Shown here piece after piece: positions 33,819 through 45,411 of a stretch of 64,000 nucleotides of DNA (position 1 is the stretch's first letter; every line of letters begins with the position of its first letter). The translations under genes and the position numbers were made by a program. The notes below the pieces were generated by a model, which saw nothing but the letters and a program-made list of their open reading frames with translations, ran no database searches and was not told the DNA's origin. Source of the stretch: Thelephora terrestris (taxonomy: Eukaryota; Basidiomycota; Agaricomycetes; Thelephorales; Thelephoraceae); NCBI GenBank assembly GCA_015956445.1, contig WIUZ02000013.1, positions 992,001-1,056,000 on the forward strand, read 5' to 3'.

Positions 33819-36739
33819 ATGGCTTCAACATCCCAGAGAAAGAGAGGGCGTGATGACGGTCGCTCGGCGTTGGATGCAGACATCCAAGTTTTGAATCATG
33901 CGATGGATGCTTGCCACCTTCAGCCGGCTCGAGAGGCTTACGACTCTGCCAGTGCCTTCCTGACCACGATTAGGGTGCGATCCGTCCTCTTACGTAGCGA
34001 GCGACGAGCTTCGGACTCATCTTCACGCAGGACTCTACGGCCGACGAAGAGGATTACGCGGATCTTGGGAGATCCTGTGTCGACGTATGTAGAGCTCTCG
34101 AGCGGGGCTTGGAAGGGAGTCAGCCAGACAAAGTCAGTCCGTCGATCCTGGAGGCAATCAAACAGTTGACTACGTGAGTTGTATCAGGAGCGTAAACGCG
34201 TAGCACTTCACTTACGAAGGACCTGATCTCAGGACTCTGGCCGCGATTCGGAAGGAGACCGTCAATAAGGGCAAACGGAACATGCGCTCTCGACTGTTCA
34301 ACCGCAAAGACAGGGAGGACGCGATTGCCGGTTGGAAGCAGGATCTCGCCGGGATCCTTCAGATCTTTCACGTATGTTCAGTGGACCCCGCCTGACGATC
34401 ACTCACTGTTTGCCCGTTAGACGGAGCTTTCGGTGAAGAACCACACGATGCTCGCGGATCTTCATCGCCACGCGTTAGCACGCCAGGAGTCCACTAACAG
34501 CCAACATCAGTCGGTAAGCGTAGCTCCCTCTCCGTATACACCAGAACACTGATCGTCGCTTAGACTCTAGCAAGGTCAGGGATCGTAAACCCCAGAAGCC
34601 CACGGTCTGACGATTGTATAGCGTTACTGCTGGAGAAACGCCTCCCCCAGCGCCAAGGGCTTTTTTCGGACGTGAGGAGATGATCGAGAAGGTCGTTGGG
34701 ATGGCCGAAAACTTGGAACCCATTGCTCTGATCGGTGCAGGGGGGATCGGAAAAACGTCGATCGCTCTCACTGTCCTGGACCACAGTCGGATCAAGGAAC
34801 GGTTTGGTGGGAAGCGGCGCTTTATCCGCTGCGACAAGTTTCCACCTTCCCGGTCTAACTTCCTTCGCCGACTCTCACAGGCGATCGGGGCTGGCGTCGA
34901 GAATCCTGAGGACTTGGATCCTCTCCGATCATTCCTATCTTCTGAAGAAATGCTGATAGTCCTCGACAACGCGGAATCGATTCTCGACCCGCGGGGAGCA
35001 GACGGGAAGGAGATCTATGGTGTGGTGAAGGAATTAGGCCAATTCTCAAACATATGCCTCGCAATTACTTCCCGCATCACCACCGTCCCCCCCGATTGCA
35101 AAACCATCAAAGTCCCAACGCTATCGATGGAGGCCGCTCGCAACACGTTCTATGGGATCTACGAGCACGGCGGACGATCGGATAGGATCAATGACATCCT
35201 GGGCCAGCTAGACTACCACCCGCTCTCGGTCACGTTGCTAGCGACTGTTGCACAACAAAACCAGTGGGATAACAGTCGACTGGCAGGAGAGTGGGAGCGA
35301 CGTCAAACGGGTGTGCTTCAGACGGAGCATGACGATAGCCTTGCGGCCACAATCGAACTCTCACTCGCCTCCCCAATGTTTAGGGCACTTGGCCCTGACG
35401 CCCGAGGGCTTCTCGGAATTGTTGCGTTTTTCCCGCAAGGTGTCGACGAGAAAAACTTTCGCTGGTTGTTTCCATTCATCCCCGACATCAACACCATCTT
35501 CGACAAGCTCTGTATCCTCTCCCTCGCATATCGCAGCGGCAGTTTCGTCACAATGCTCGCCCCCCTCCGAGACTATCTTCGTCCCACGGATCTAACACAA
35601 TCCACGCACCTCTGCGCAACCAAGGATCTCTACCTCACCCGGTTATCGTTTGTTATTGATCCTGACACGCCTACATTTCAAGAATCAACATGGATCATCT
35701 CGGAGGATGTGAATGTTGAACACCTGCTGGACGCCTTCACATTCGTTGATGCAAACTCAAAAGTCATTTGGGACGCCTGTGCCAACTTTATGAAGCACCT
35801 CTATTGGCACAAAATGCGGCAAACAATACTAAGGTCAAAAGTGGAGCGGCTTCCGGACGACCATCCCTCCAAGCCCGACTGCTTATTCTGGCTCTCGCGG
35901 CTGTTTCGGGTGATGGGGAACTATACGGAACAAAAATCTCTGCTTCTTCGCCTCTTAGCGCTCTGTAGAAAAGAAGGGAATGACTACGAGGTTGCTTTAA
36001 CGCTGCGGGAACTCTCTGATGCAAATCGATTGCTTGGCCTGCTCGAGGAAGGGATACGAGAAGTGAAGGAAGCATTGGAAATTATGGAAAGGGTTGGTGG
36101 CGATTATAGCCGAGCGAGGTGTTTGGAAACCCTCGCTGAACTGTTGCTCGAGAACAAACAACTCGACGCGGCAGAAGATGCGATATCCCGCGCCATCAAT
36201 CACTGGGAGGAAGACCAACAATTCAATATCTCTCAATCTCATCGAACCCTTGGCAAAATATATCGCCGCAAAGGCGAGCGGGAGAAGGCGGTTCAGAATT
36301 TCGAGGTGGCACTCGGAATCGCATCCCGTTTCGAATGGCACAACAGCATCTTTTGCATTCATTACGACATGGCCTTTCTGTTTTACTCCGAAGACGAGCT
36401 CGACGACGCGCAATCCCATATTACGCAAGCCAAGCTGCACATGGCCGATGACCAATATTGTCTTGGTAATGTGATGGAGATGCAGGGTTGGATTTGGTAT
36501 GAACAAGACAGCCTCGAGGACGCAATGTCCGAAGCATTGGGCGCAAAGGAGATCTATGAGAAGCTTGGGGCGGCGGTGAAACTAGGGGATGTCGGGCTTC
36601 TCATACAGGCTATTGAAGAAGAAATGGAAAGACGGGCTACTGCTGTTGCATCGGACTCGAGTGGTGAGTTGTTGTACGCGACTCTGCTTCCCTACACCTG
36701 TTAATTCTCCATTTGCGTGCAGGTAATCCAGAGGAATAA
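33819..36739 (+). CDS. NLR-3: NB-ARC / TPR receptor
   Basis: Model: 33819-33974, 34031-34173, 34233-34371, 34421-34513, 34564-34574, 34622-36663, 36732-36739 (863 aa). NB-ARC motifs are intact and almost identical to NLR-2 (one visible change is GKRRF for GNRRF). The TPR part carries its own set of changes: ANRLLGLLEEGIREVKEA, HNSIFCIHYDMAFLFYSE, LHMADDQYCLGNVMEM. The 11-nt exon 5 encodes Thr-Leu-Ala-Ser across the junction (Thr-Arg-Ala-Ser in NLR-1, Thr-Gln-Ala-Ser in NLR-2). The spliced tail ends SDSSEE; reading into the last intron would end YTC at 36704. Confidence 0.9.
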
Positions 36740-37420
36740 CTCATTCCTAAACACTCTGCTTGTAACTCTCTTCTGATGTTCCCTAACAGACTGGTGTAGA
36801 CGTAGTACTATGCCCATGCATTGTCCTGTGATCCTTCGTTGACTCCGTCGTCCCGCAACTCATTGGCAAATTCTTGCATGTCCTCTCGCTTTCCTTCTCA
36901 TTCATAGCAGACCGTCTGTATTTTTTCGTAATGTTTGTATTTTTATTTAATCACGTATGATTGGCAGCAAGAACTTCCGAAGACTACAAGATGCTAATTT
37001 ATGGGTGCTTGGCACTTCCAGACCCCTCGTCTCATTGTCGTGTCTCCTTGCTGTTACCTCCAGCCCACCAGTTCAGAGGCATGCGTAGCGATATATGTAT
37101 CCACACCAAAGGTACGATGTGAACGCACGATCACACAACTCCTGTGGTCACCTGGTGGAACCAGGAATGTGATGCTCCCCCATCACACCTTCATCTTTCC
37201 TCTCGTCTCAACGTACCGCCCGAGTCATTCTCATTAGAGACAGCGTTGGCAGTGATTTCAAGACACTTTGGGGCGTCTAGGATGCCTGCATACACATTCG
37301 CAACCCGCATCACGATACCGTTCGACCATCCAAATCTGCTCGGAACGGTCTATTCCCGCCGCTCCCGGCAGAACCTCCCAGACACCTAAAAGGTTATGAA
37401 AGCACATTATCAGCGCCGCA
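36740..37420. other. Intergenic spacer of unit U4
   Basis: Near-identical to 21477-22147; no gene supported. Confidence 0.6.
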
Positions 37421-38990
37421 GGACCCTTTGTACGACTCGCTACAAACAATGTGCCAATCGCCGACCCAGACGCCCTACGGAAACAAAACCCTAAAGAGCA
37501 AATTTTACGACGCGTTCGTGTCCATCTAGAGGCCTCTCGACATCCACAACCAACCCAACCACGGGAGAAAGCGCAGGATTGTCTCTCACATCTTCTCCCT
37601 CGAGAGCGAGCTCGAGGTTGAGCCATCCATTCGTCTGCACGTCGGGGAATTGCTCAGGCAATGGGACAAACTTGCTGAAGCCGGAGAGAAGAAACTTTCG
37701 GGCGATGAAGGTGACAGATAACTCGGAAAGCACGGCTGGGTATGGCTTGATTTCCTCCCATGTGAGTTGTCTTGCTACGCAGTCCAGCATATGTAGAGGC
37801 GCAGTCATCTCACCGCTTTTGATTGATTCTTAGGGTACAACTACCTCGCGTTCGATGTCATCGGCGACCTTGCCTTCGGATCCCCCGTAGCCAAATCCTA
37901 ACCTAACGCAATGGCCGCCTACGGAAACGCGGAAGCGGAAGTAGACGCTGAGTACTTCCCCGCCGTCCAGATCTTGAACGAACGCGGGGACTATTCTGCT
38001 TTGATGGGCGTTCTACCTCCGTGGATCTGACTGCTTCTGAAGAAATTTCACTGGTGGTATCCCAAGGGAAGCGTTTCGGCTGTGAATCCGGCTGGGATCT
38101 CCATCCCTGCCGTCTGCAAACGCCTCAAGTCCTCGTCGGACTGTGGATTTTAAACTCCAGGAAGGCAAAGACGATGAAGGGGAGCCTGTGGGACGCTCGG
38201 ATCTCACCGAGGCCCTCGCTCAACTCATTGCCGGCTCAAATACCACCTCCGAGTGAGACTTCTAGCCTTGGTGTCTTGCACGCACAACTCACTTGAACGA
38301 AATTCTAGCTCCTCCTGCGCTATCACCTACCTCGCCTTGAAGTCCAAAGCTCGATCAAAACTTCAAGCCGAGCTTGATGGCTCTCGGACACGAGGACGAC
38401 CCGATCGCGTCTTCCGAAATCGTCAAGCGGCTGCCTTATCTCGAAGCCGTCATCAACGAAGCCCTTAGATTTCACTCCACCTCTTCCTTGGGTCTCCCAC
38501 GCACCGTCCCCGAGGGTGGGCTGAACGTTTCGGGCAAGTTCTTTCCGGAGGGTGTTGTCTTGAACGTACCGAGTTCCACGATCCATCTGGACCCGAAGGT
38601 TTCGGGAGAGGACATTAAGGCGTTTAGACCCGAACAATTGTTTGATCAAGATCAGGCTGGAAACCAGAAGACGTTCAATCCGTTTTCGTATGGACCGACG
38701 CCAGTGAGACATTTCGTGGTGCCCACCGAGGGGCCTGACCGAACCCTTTTGTTACTGCTTTGTAGAGAATGTGTGGGTAAGCACCTCGCGGAAATTGAGC
38801 TTCATATCTTCATCGCCACCGTCTTCCGTCGCTACTCGTTCGTTCTCGAAGTCCCCAAGAAACGGGTAAGCCGTGCCCTATCCTCCCCTTGCCAACCCTG
38901 ACTGATAGCGTCATTTTCTAGTGCAGTTCGGCACTCGAGGGATCTCTTCGTAAGCTAGTTGCATGCAGGTGGGCCTGAAGCGAAGGGATG
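37421..38990 (+). pseudogene. Cytochrome P450 remnant, copy 5 (best preserved 3' half)
   Basis: A long open stretch (38374-38901) covers EDDPIASSEIVKRLPYLEAV, INEALRFHSTSSLGLPRTVP with the K-helix Glu and Arg, PSSTIHLDPKVSGEDIKAFR, the FNPFSYGP half of the heme loop and, after intron sequence, ECVGKHLAEIELHIFIATVF with the loop Cys. The intron donor after the heme-loop Pro has changed from GTCAGT to GCCAGT, so that intron would not be spliced normally. The 5' half has frame changes and lost the I-helix region. Confidence 0.82.
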
Positions 38991-39032
38991 TATGTCGCAT
39001 TCACGTCGTCAATCCCCCTATCCTGCGGATTG

Positions 39033-39905
39033 CTTCGAGTTGGACGGCAAGGGGCCACAGTCTTACGACAAACCGGGCGGGTTTATTAAGGCTGGGGAGA
39101 GCCCTGTACGTGAAAGGAGTCTGGCCGGGAAAACGAATAAGACCGATGAGGAATTGAGGTGGAAAGGAAAGAGGGACGACGGAGGGACGAGGAGGCCTCG
39201 TTCAGAGATGTGAGTTTCCCGTCATGCCTGTTTCATAACCCACAGCACGTTTACCACATTGTCAAATGTCGCTAACCACTTCTTCCACCTCTTCCGTCTC
39301 CCACCAACAGACGGAACATCGTCATGAGCCTCGGGAGAGTGTCAAGATCCAGACCGTCGAGCGTACTTTGGCAAGGGAACGAGCGGTAACGGAGGCCGAG
39401 AATTGTGATAGAATCTAGATGCGGTCGCGCCTTGACATCTGGGACGACGACGAGAGCGACGAACTCTTCTCCACCGATAGGTACGTAAACAAGTCCATCA
39501 TCTCTATGCAACGCTCGCTCAGCTGTTCGTAGGTCCCGTTGGCGTACGATGCGCACCCGCAGGCTCGCCGCCGAAGAATCTGCTGACAACGAATCGCGGG
39601 TCTTTGAAGAGAGGGAAGCAGAGAACCTTCGCCAGGAGTCAGAGCCCTTCCTTGCTAGACAGATGAATGAAATGTACGCTCTTCAGGAGAAGCAACAGAA
39701 GGCTGGAATGCTCTTGGAAGACGGCGCTCCCGTCCGCTTGAACGTTTCTATGGCTTTGGTTCCAACCTCCAAAATCAAAAGCGCCGCGAAGGAGAACACA
39801 TTGGCATTCGGCGCAGAGGAGGAAGGCGTCGAAAAAAAGGCAAGTGTACCGACCGAGAAGGAGTTCCGCGCGCACCGGACTTCGACTCCATTTTCCACAG
39901 TACAT
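39033..39905 (+). pseudogene. RBM25/PWI-domain gene remnant, copy 5 (truncated)
   Basis: The sister of copy 4, with the same stop point in the KKASVPTEKE linker and the same following sequence. The coiled-coil frame is readable in 39549-39965 (EEREAENLRQESEPFLARQM). No PWI domain is present. Confidence 0.65.
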
Positions 39906-40620
39906 AGAGATAATTCTCCTCCGCTTCGTTCCTGGTCAGATTCCCTTCCCCTGGTCTGGATGTGAAGAGAGCCGCGAATCGATCGTTTAGGATTTTCAGA
40001 CTTGCGGCTTTCAGTCCGTAAATGAACTTGGAAGCGCACAAGCTCTGTAACAGCACTCAACCTCAGAGTTGATGCGATGAGGGCCCCAACGTCCTGCTGT
40101 GCGGTGGCCAAACTCTTATTTGATTCCTACTACGAGAGGACGCGAGTAGCCTGAGTGTAAGTTTGACCCAGGATTGGATCGAGGCTGGGGTTCATCAGCC
40201 TCGAAACACAGTGTAGAAAGTTGGGGCATAACCACGACACGACCGTAGCAACCCGCAGGCGGGGAGATAGGAGCAAATGGAGGACTCCAGATAACCATTA
40301 GTCTGCGACAGAGACAACTTGGTTCAATGGAGGTGGATTAGCTCGATGGGCAGGCAAAGAAGACACGGAGTTTGTGCAAGCGGCTGCCATTCGCGAGAGG
40401 GAGGAACACGGTATGAAAATATTGTTCAGGAACCCGTGTGATGAGTTGGTGTGTGCCTGAGCCTGTGGGCGCTCGGCAAGTCGCGGTGAAACCAAGCGCT
40501 TGCCATTTCATGAGCGGCTTCTACTTCGACAGTGACAGAGATGGTGGGGCAGTGCAGACAGGCACATCCGCTCCCCCTAGAACCTGCCATTCCGCCCCCT
40601 CTACATTCTCACCGAACGGA
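39906..40620. other. Non-coding stretch before F-box A2
   Basis: Duplicate of 23936-24661 with a few small indels; no gene seen. Confidence 0.5.
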
Positions 40621-42080
40621 ATGGTCGACCTTTGTGCGTGATTACAGCAGCGCAAACCCTCCAAAGAACTCCATACTGACAGCGTCGACTAGCGTTACAC
40701 TTGCGAGCACTTGGCCAAAGAGTTGGGTCATTCGTCGGGGTGGCAGAACATGAATTCGTCGACCTTGATTCAATTTCCGCTATAATCCACTGCGGCTGTA
40801 TGAGTCTGCCCCAGGAACTCGTCGACCACATCATTGACACGCTCTACGACGATCTCCCAGCACTCAAAGCATGTTCGTTGACGTGCAAATCAATGTTTGC
40901 ATCGACTCGACACCTCATCCATCAAACGCTATGCCTGACTCCACGAAACAACGAGAGTGTCCTTACCCGGGAGGAGGAGAAGCAGCTCCGCAGTCCGAAG
41001 TGGAAATATCAGGACGTTCAACTCCGCTTCTTGTCGTACATGGGTGAACGCGGCTTCCTCCAGTACACTCGAAAGGTCTACATCCACAACGCTCGACAGG
41101 GTGACACCCATAACACCGGGACATTCACTCCGGATACCCTACGACCTCACCTGCACCACTTCCAATCCCTGGACCGAGTCCACGCCATCACCATCGAGCT
41201 TTATGACGGTGACGTGTGGGCGAACCGTTACAAAAGCTGTTTCGTGCATTTCTGTCCTACTCTAACTTCCCTCACGCTCCGTCGCCCTCTCGGTCATTAT
41301 CGACGCGTCTTACAGTTTGTGCTGCAGTTCCCGAATCTCGAAAACCTGTGTCTCGAGTGGCTAGATGGAGATGTGGGACGGGCCCGACCGACTCTGACCG
41401 CTCCCACAATTTTTAATCCATCTTCACTTCCCCACGGACATTTCCGACTCGCGCATATTGACGGTGCTGTTCATTGGCCGACGGACTTCGCCTATGAGCT
41501 CCGAAGTGGTTTTACCTTCCAGTCTGTAGAACTGGAGGATTCTTTCGGAGACCATGGTCAGCACCTGTTGGATACGTGCTCAGATAACATCCAAGATCTC
41601 ATCATCACACCCAGTAGTAAAGGTACGCGTTGACTCCCGTTCTTCTCGTCGGGCAAGGCAGAATGTTTGACCAACTTTCACTGGACAGGATACCAGCTCT
41701 TGAAGACTCTCAAACTCAAAGAGACCAAGGATCTCCGTCGGCTGACCATCCGTCCGGTATACCTCACCTATTCCGACCTCGCATTCGATTTCCCCCCGAT
41801 CTTGACCATCACTTCTACCACCCTCTCCGAACTCGTACTTGAACTGGGTAGGCTTCGGCCTTCTTTCTATGAGATATGTTGGGGCCGTTGGGGGAAGATC
41901 GATAGGTTTCTGTATCAGCGGTTCGCCAAGCAAGGAGAATTCAGGCTCATCATCAGGGCGGGCAATATTTATGCCCTGGATGCTTTCCAACGCCATGCAA
42001 AGGAAGGGTTTCCTTTGTTGGCGAGTAGGGGATGTATTTATTTTGAGACATCCCCCTCTATCGATAACTACTGGCGTTAA
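40621..42080 (+). CDS. F-box protein A2
   Basis: Model: 40621-40633 (13 nt), 40693-41622, 41689-42080; 444 aa. It is the duplicate of A1 and differs at about 20 residues, many in the middle leucine-rich part (NRYKSCFVHFCPT against SHHKSCFAHFNPT). The F-box LPQELVDHIIDTLYDDLPAL is intact. Both copies are complete, so neither has been lost since the duplication. Confidence 0.85.
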
Positions 42081-42691
42081 TTGTCTCTGTCGCTCCGCGA
42101 GTTGACGCGCGTTTGCCTTCACTCTAGTCGCAACCACCTATATTCAACCCAGTACAAGACAGGACTTGAACCAAGGTGCAGATCTGTGCCTCCGTGCCCA
42201 ACCCATCGAAAACGTAGGGGGTCTGTTTCCGATCCATTGAGGGAGCTGGGTTTAGGTTTTTGATCCCCCAGCTTCGATGAAATCACTGTACTTTAGTTAG
42301 TTCGTGAAACTCTTGGGACGCGTGGGACGCGTTACCGAAGGACTTGAAAAATCAATGTCCGGTTGTTAGGTTTTGCTGAGCGTGGTCTTCAACTTGAAGT
42401 TCACTGTGGCCCGACTTAGGCTAGTTGAACCCCGTGACCGCCAAATTTTGAGTCCGATCTCGTGGACCGGTTCTGGGAAGAAACTCCCGGGAGAGAGACA
42501 ACCCCATGGCACATACGGGGGCCTCCAGGGAGCGACATGTTGGCCGAGCGTACCAGGGATGCGAATGGGGAGGCGCCGCCACTGGTGAGCCTTGTGGCCA
42601 GCCACCAGGCCACGTGACCGCAAACCCGTGCTGTCCACCGCTGGCCCAGGTAACGCGTGGAATTCCTATCGCACCTTTCTCACCGAACCAA
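42081..42691. other. Spacer between F-box A2 and C
   Basis: Duplication homology ends at 42128. After that no gene is seen; an acaggacttgaacc motif (about 42161) recalls a reversed tRNA T-arm but no cloverleaf forms. Confidence 0.5.
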
Positions 42692-44142
42692 ATGGTTGGA
42701 TTTTGTGCGTAACTCTGAAATCGTGGATTCATCAGGGTATCACTAACCGAAGCTCTAGCGTTGCACATCCAGGCACTTGACAGAAGTGTTAGATCATTCT
42801 TCGGGACAACAGAACAACCTGTCGGCCTCAACTTAATTTCTGCCACGATCTGCCACGGCTGTATGGGTCTGCCCCAACAACTCGTCGGCCATATTGTTGA
42901 CATGCTCCACGACGACCTCTCAGCACTCAGAGCATGTTTGTTGACTTGCAAAGCGATGTTTGCTTTGACTCGCCATCTAATCCATCAGACATTATGTCTA
43001 ACTCCACGAAACAGCGAGACCGTTTCCGCCCGAGGGGAGGGGAAAAGGCTGCTCCGCCTGGAGAGGAGAAATGAGGATGTTCAATTTCGCTTCTTATCTG
43101 ACATGGGTGAACGGGGCCTCCTCCAGTACACTCGAAAGATATACATCCCCAGCGCTCGACAGGGTGACGTCCACGATACCAGTACATTCACTCCGGATGC
43201 CCTCCGACCTTACATGCACCATTTCAAATCCTTGAACCGAGTCCACGCCATCACCATCGATCTATACGACAGTGGCGTGTGGGCGCGCCATTACAGAAGC
43301 TGTTTCGCACATTTCTATCCCACCCTGACTTCTCTCACGCTCCGTCGCCCTCTCGGTCATCATCAACGTGTTTTGCAATTCGTTCTACAGTTCCCGAATC
43401 TCGAGAACCTGTGCCTTGAGTGGCAAGATGGAGATGTGGGTTGGGCCCGACCAAACCTGACCGCTCCCACAATTGTTGACCCAGCTTCGCTTCCCCACGG
43501 ACATTTCCGGCTTGCCCATATTGACGGTGCGGATCACTGGCCGACGCGCTTCGCCTATGAGCTTCAAAACCGGTTTAACTTTCGGTCTCTCGAACTAGAA
43601 GACTCCTTCGGGGATCGTGGTCAGCACCTGCTGAATGTGGCCGCCGATACCATTCAAAACCTCACGATCATATCTAGTATTAGGGGTAAGCATTGACTAT
43701 GTCCCTCTTTACGGGTAAGAAGGATCATTTGACCAAACCTCCTCCTACAGAATACGAACAGCTTGGATTTCTCCAACTTGCCGAAATTGAGGATCTCCGC
43801 CGGTTGACGATATGTCTTACATCCCTCACCTTCTCAGACGTCGCATTCGAACTCTTCCCGATCTTGACGATCACTTCTGCGAGCTTCTGCGAGCTCCTGC
43901 TTATAGTGGGCAGATCTTTCTCTTACTTCAATGAGACACATTGGGACCGGTGGGCGGAAGTCGATGGGTTTCTGTACGAGCGATTCGCCAAACACGGAGA
44001 CTTCAGGCTCATCATCAGAACGGGCTGCCTTGATGTCCCGGGTACTTTCCAAAGCCATGCAAAGGAAGGTTTCCCTTTGTTGGAGGGTAGGGGATGTGTT
44101 TACTTCGAAATGTCCCACTTAATTGATAAATACTGGGATTGA
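42692..44142 (+). CDS. F-box protein C
   Basis: Model: 42692-42704 (13 nt: ATG GTT GGA TTT T), 42759-43685, 43751-44142; 443 aa. F-box LPQQLVGHIVDMLHDDLSAL then RACLLTCKAMFALTRHLIHQ. The leucine-rich motifs PTLTSLTLRRPLGHH, FPNLENLCLEWQDGD and LRRLTICLTSL align with A1. The intron positions match A1 and B. Confidence 0.85.
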
Positions 44143-45411
44143 TTGACGCTATTGCTCTTGGGTTAGGATATGTAAGGTTTCGTTTTGGTCGCAAGCACCA
44201 ATTGTATACCCAGTGTATGCTCGACCCACTCCCAAAACCCCAAGGGACATAATGGTAATGAATACTCTCAGGTTCGCAAATTGTCAGCCCTATCTAGATG
44301 GCGGTCCGCCCAGCAGCAAAACTCATACTACGCGAGAGCTCGAAACGCCAGACTCATGCATGGATGCAAATTGAATGGTCTCCTTAGAAGGCAGCTGGAT
44401 TTAGCGTTTCTCCTGGGGATGTATTCAATTTCGCGAGGAAGAGTAGTATGAAATGGAAGTGGACACAGAGGGCGTGAGCTACAGGTAGATAGCGGACATT
44501 AGACACGAGGAAAGGAGACATCAGTATGTGCAGCCTTTTGTCAAAGTACATTGGGTCGATGCGCTCTCTTGTGTAAGCAACGGCCGTGCATCAATCCCGC
44601 ACCTCCGGGAAAGGGCTCCAGTACTTGGTTACTTGCCATAGCCACGATCTCGGGATGAAACGGAGGTCGCATTCCATTCACGGGAGAGAAGGGCGCGGTG
44701 CGTCGCAATCGTTCTAGCGGTGGGTGAGTGCAAACAGCAGAAAGCGCTCTCACACATGATTGATGTGGCCGCGTGCACTGTTTCCGATGTCGGCGCCATC
44801 GTGATCGCTCCCGGGCCTGGGTGTGTACGATTCCGCTTTGTACTCCTACTTACTTACGCTAAGCATGTACTCGACCCATTCTCAAACAGCCAAGCGATGT
44901 AGTACTTGTAAATGTTTTTACATCCGTAAACCTACCGCATTATTAGGAGGGGGCAGGATCCGAGAGGAACCTGGGCTCTGAGATGAATCTCCCTGGTCGT
45001 AAAGGCGGGTGGAAAAGTAATGGCAAGTCGCAAGCTCCCGTGAGTTGCCCAACGCAAACGTTGGAGCAGAGATTGAGACTTTCCTTCATTCGGAATGGCT
45101 TCCAGGTAATTCGAAAAGCACCCGAAACAGACAGCATATGGGCTCTTCTCGAAAGCCCGGACGCACGTAGATGTGCTCGATGGTTTGGGTTTTTTGCAGG
45201 GGGTTCCTCGTAAATCGTGCACGTTTGGGAGAGGACTTTGTGCTTGTTACAGTCACAATCCTGAGATTCAAAGGTCGAGTTCCACACACGAGAGAGAATG
45301 GTAAGGTGCACTGGCAGAAAGCGCGCCCATCAGTGACTCCGATAACTCCGATCGGCTGCCGTCATCTCCTTCAGAATCAACCGGCACATCCAACTCTTCT
45401 CAACGAATCAA
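44143..45411. repeat. F-box flank repeat, copy 2, between C and D
   Basis: Two segments match the flanks of F-box B: 44635-44750 (like 26170-26290) and 44790-45265 (like 27868-28345). Between them there is no F-box gene, so an F-box paralog may have been lost here. The right segment includes the second scrap of a chorismate mutase exon on the minus strand (about 44945-45000, GRFISEPRFLSDPA). The rest has no recognisable gene. Confidence 0.6.

Larger units (their letters stand above)
32930..42128. repeat. Segmental duplication, copy B (NLR-3 to F-box A2)
   Basis: Colinear with 17735-26169. It contains NLR-3, P450 copy 5, PWI copy 5 and F-box A2 in the same order and orientation. The right breakpoint is at 42128. 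Confidence 0.8.

Noticed and set aside
42155-42185. tRNA-like T-arm (ggacttgaacc on plus strand)
   Set aside because: Stem pairing is poor and no D-arm, anticodon arm or acceptor stem can be drawn.
44943-45311. Antisense frame shared with 28011-28307 as a possible small gene
   Set aside because: Similarity is due to block duplication; only the chorismate mutase exon scrap is recognisable and the rest diverges without codon bias.
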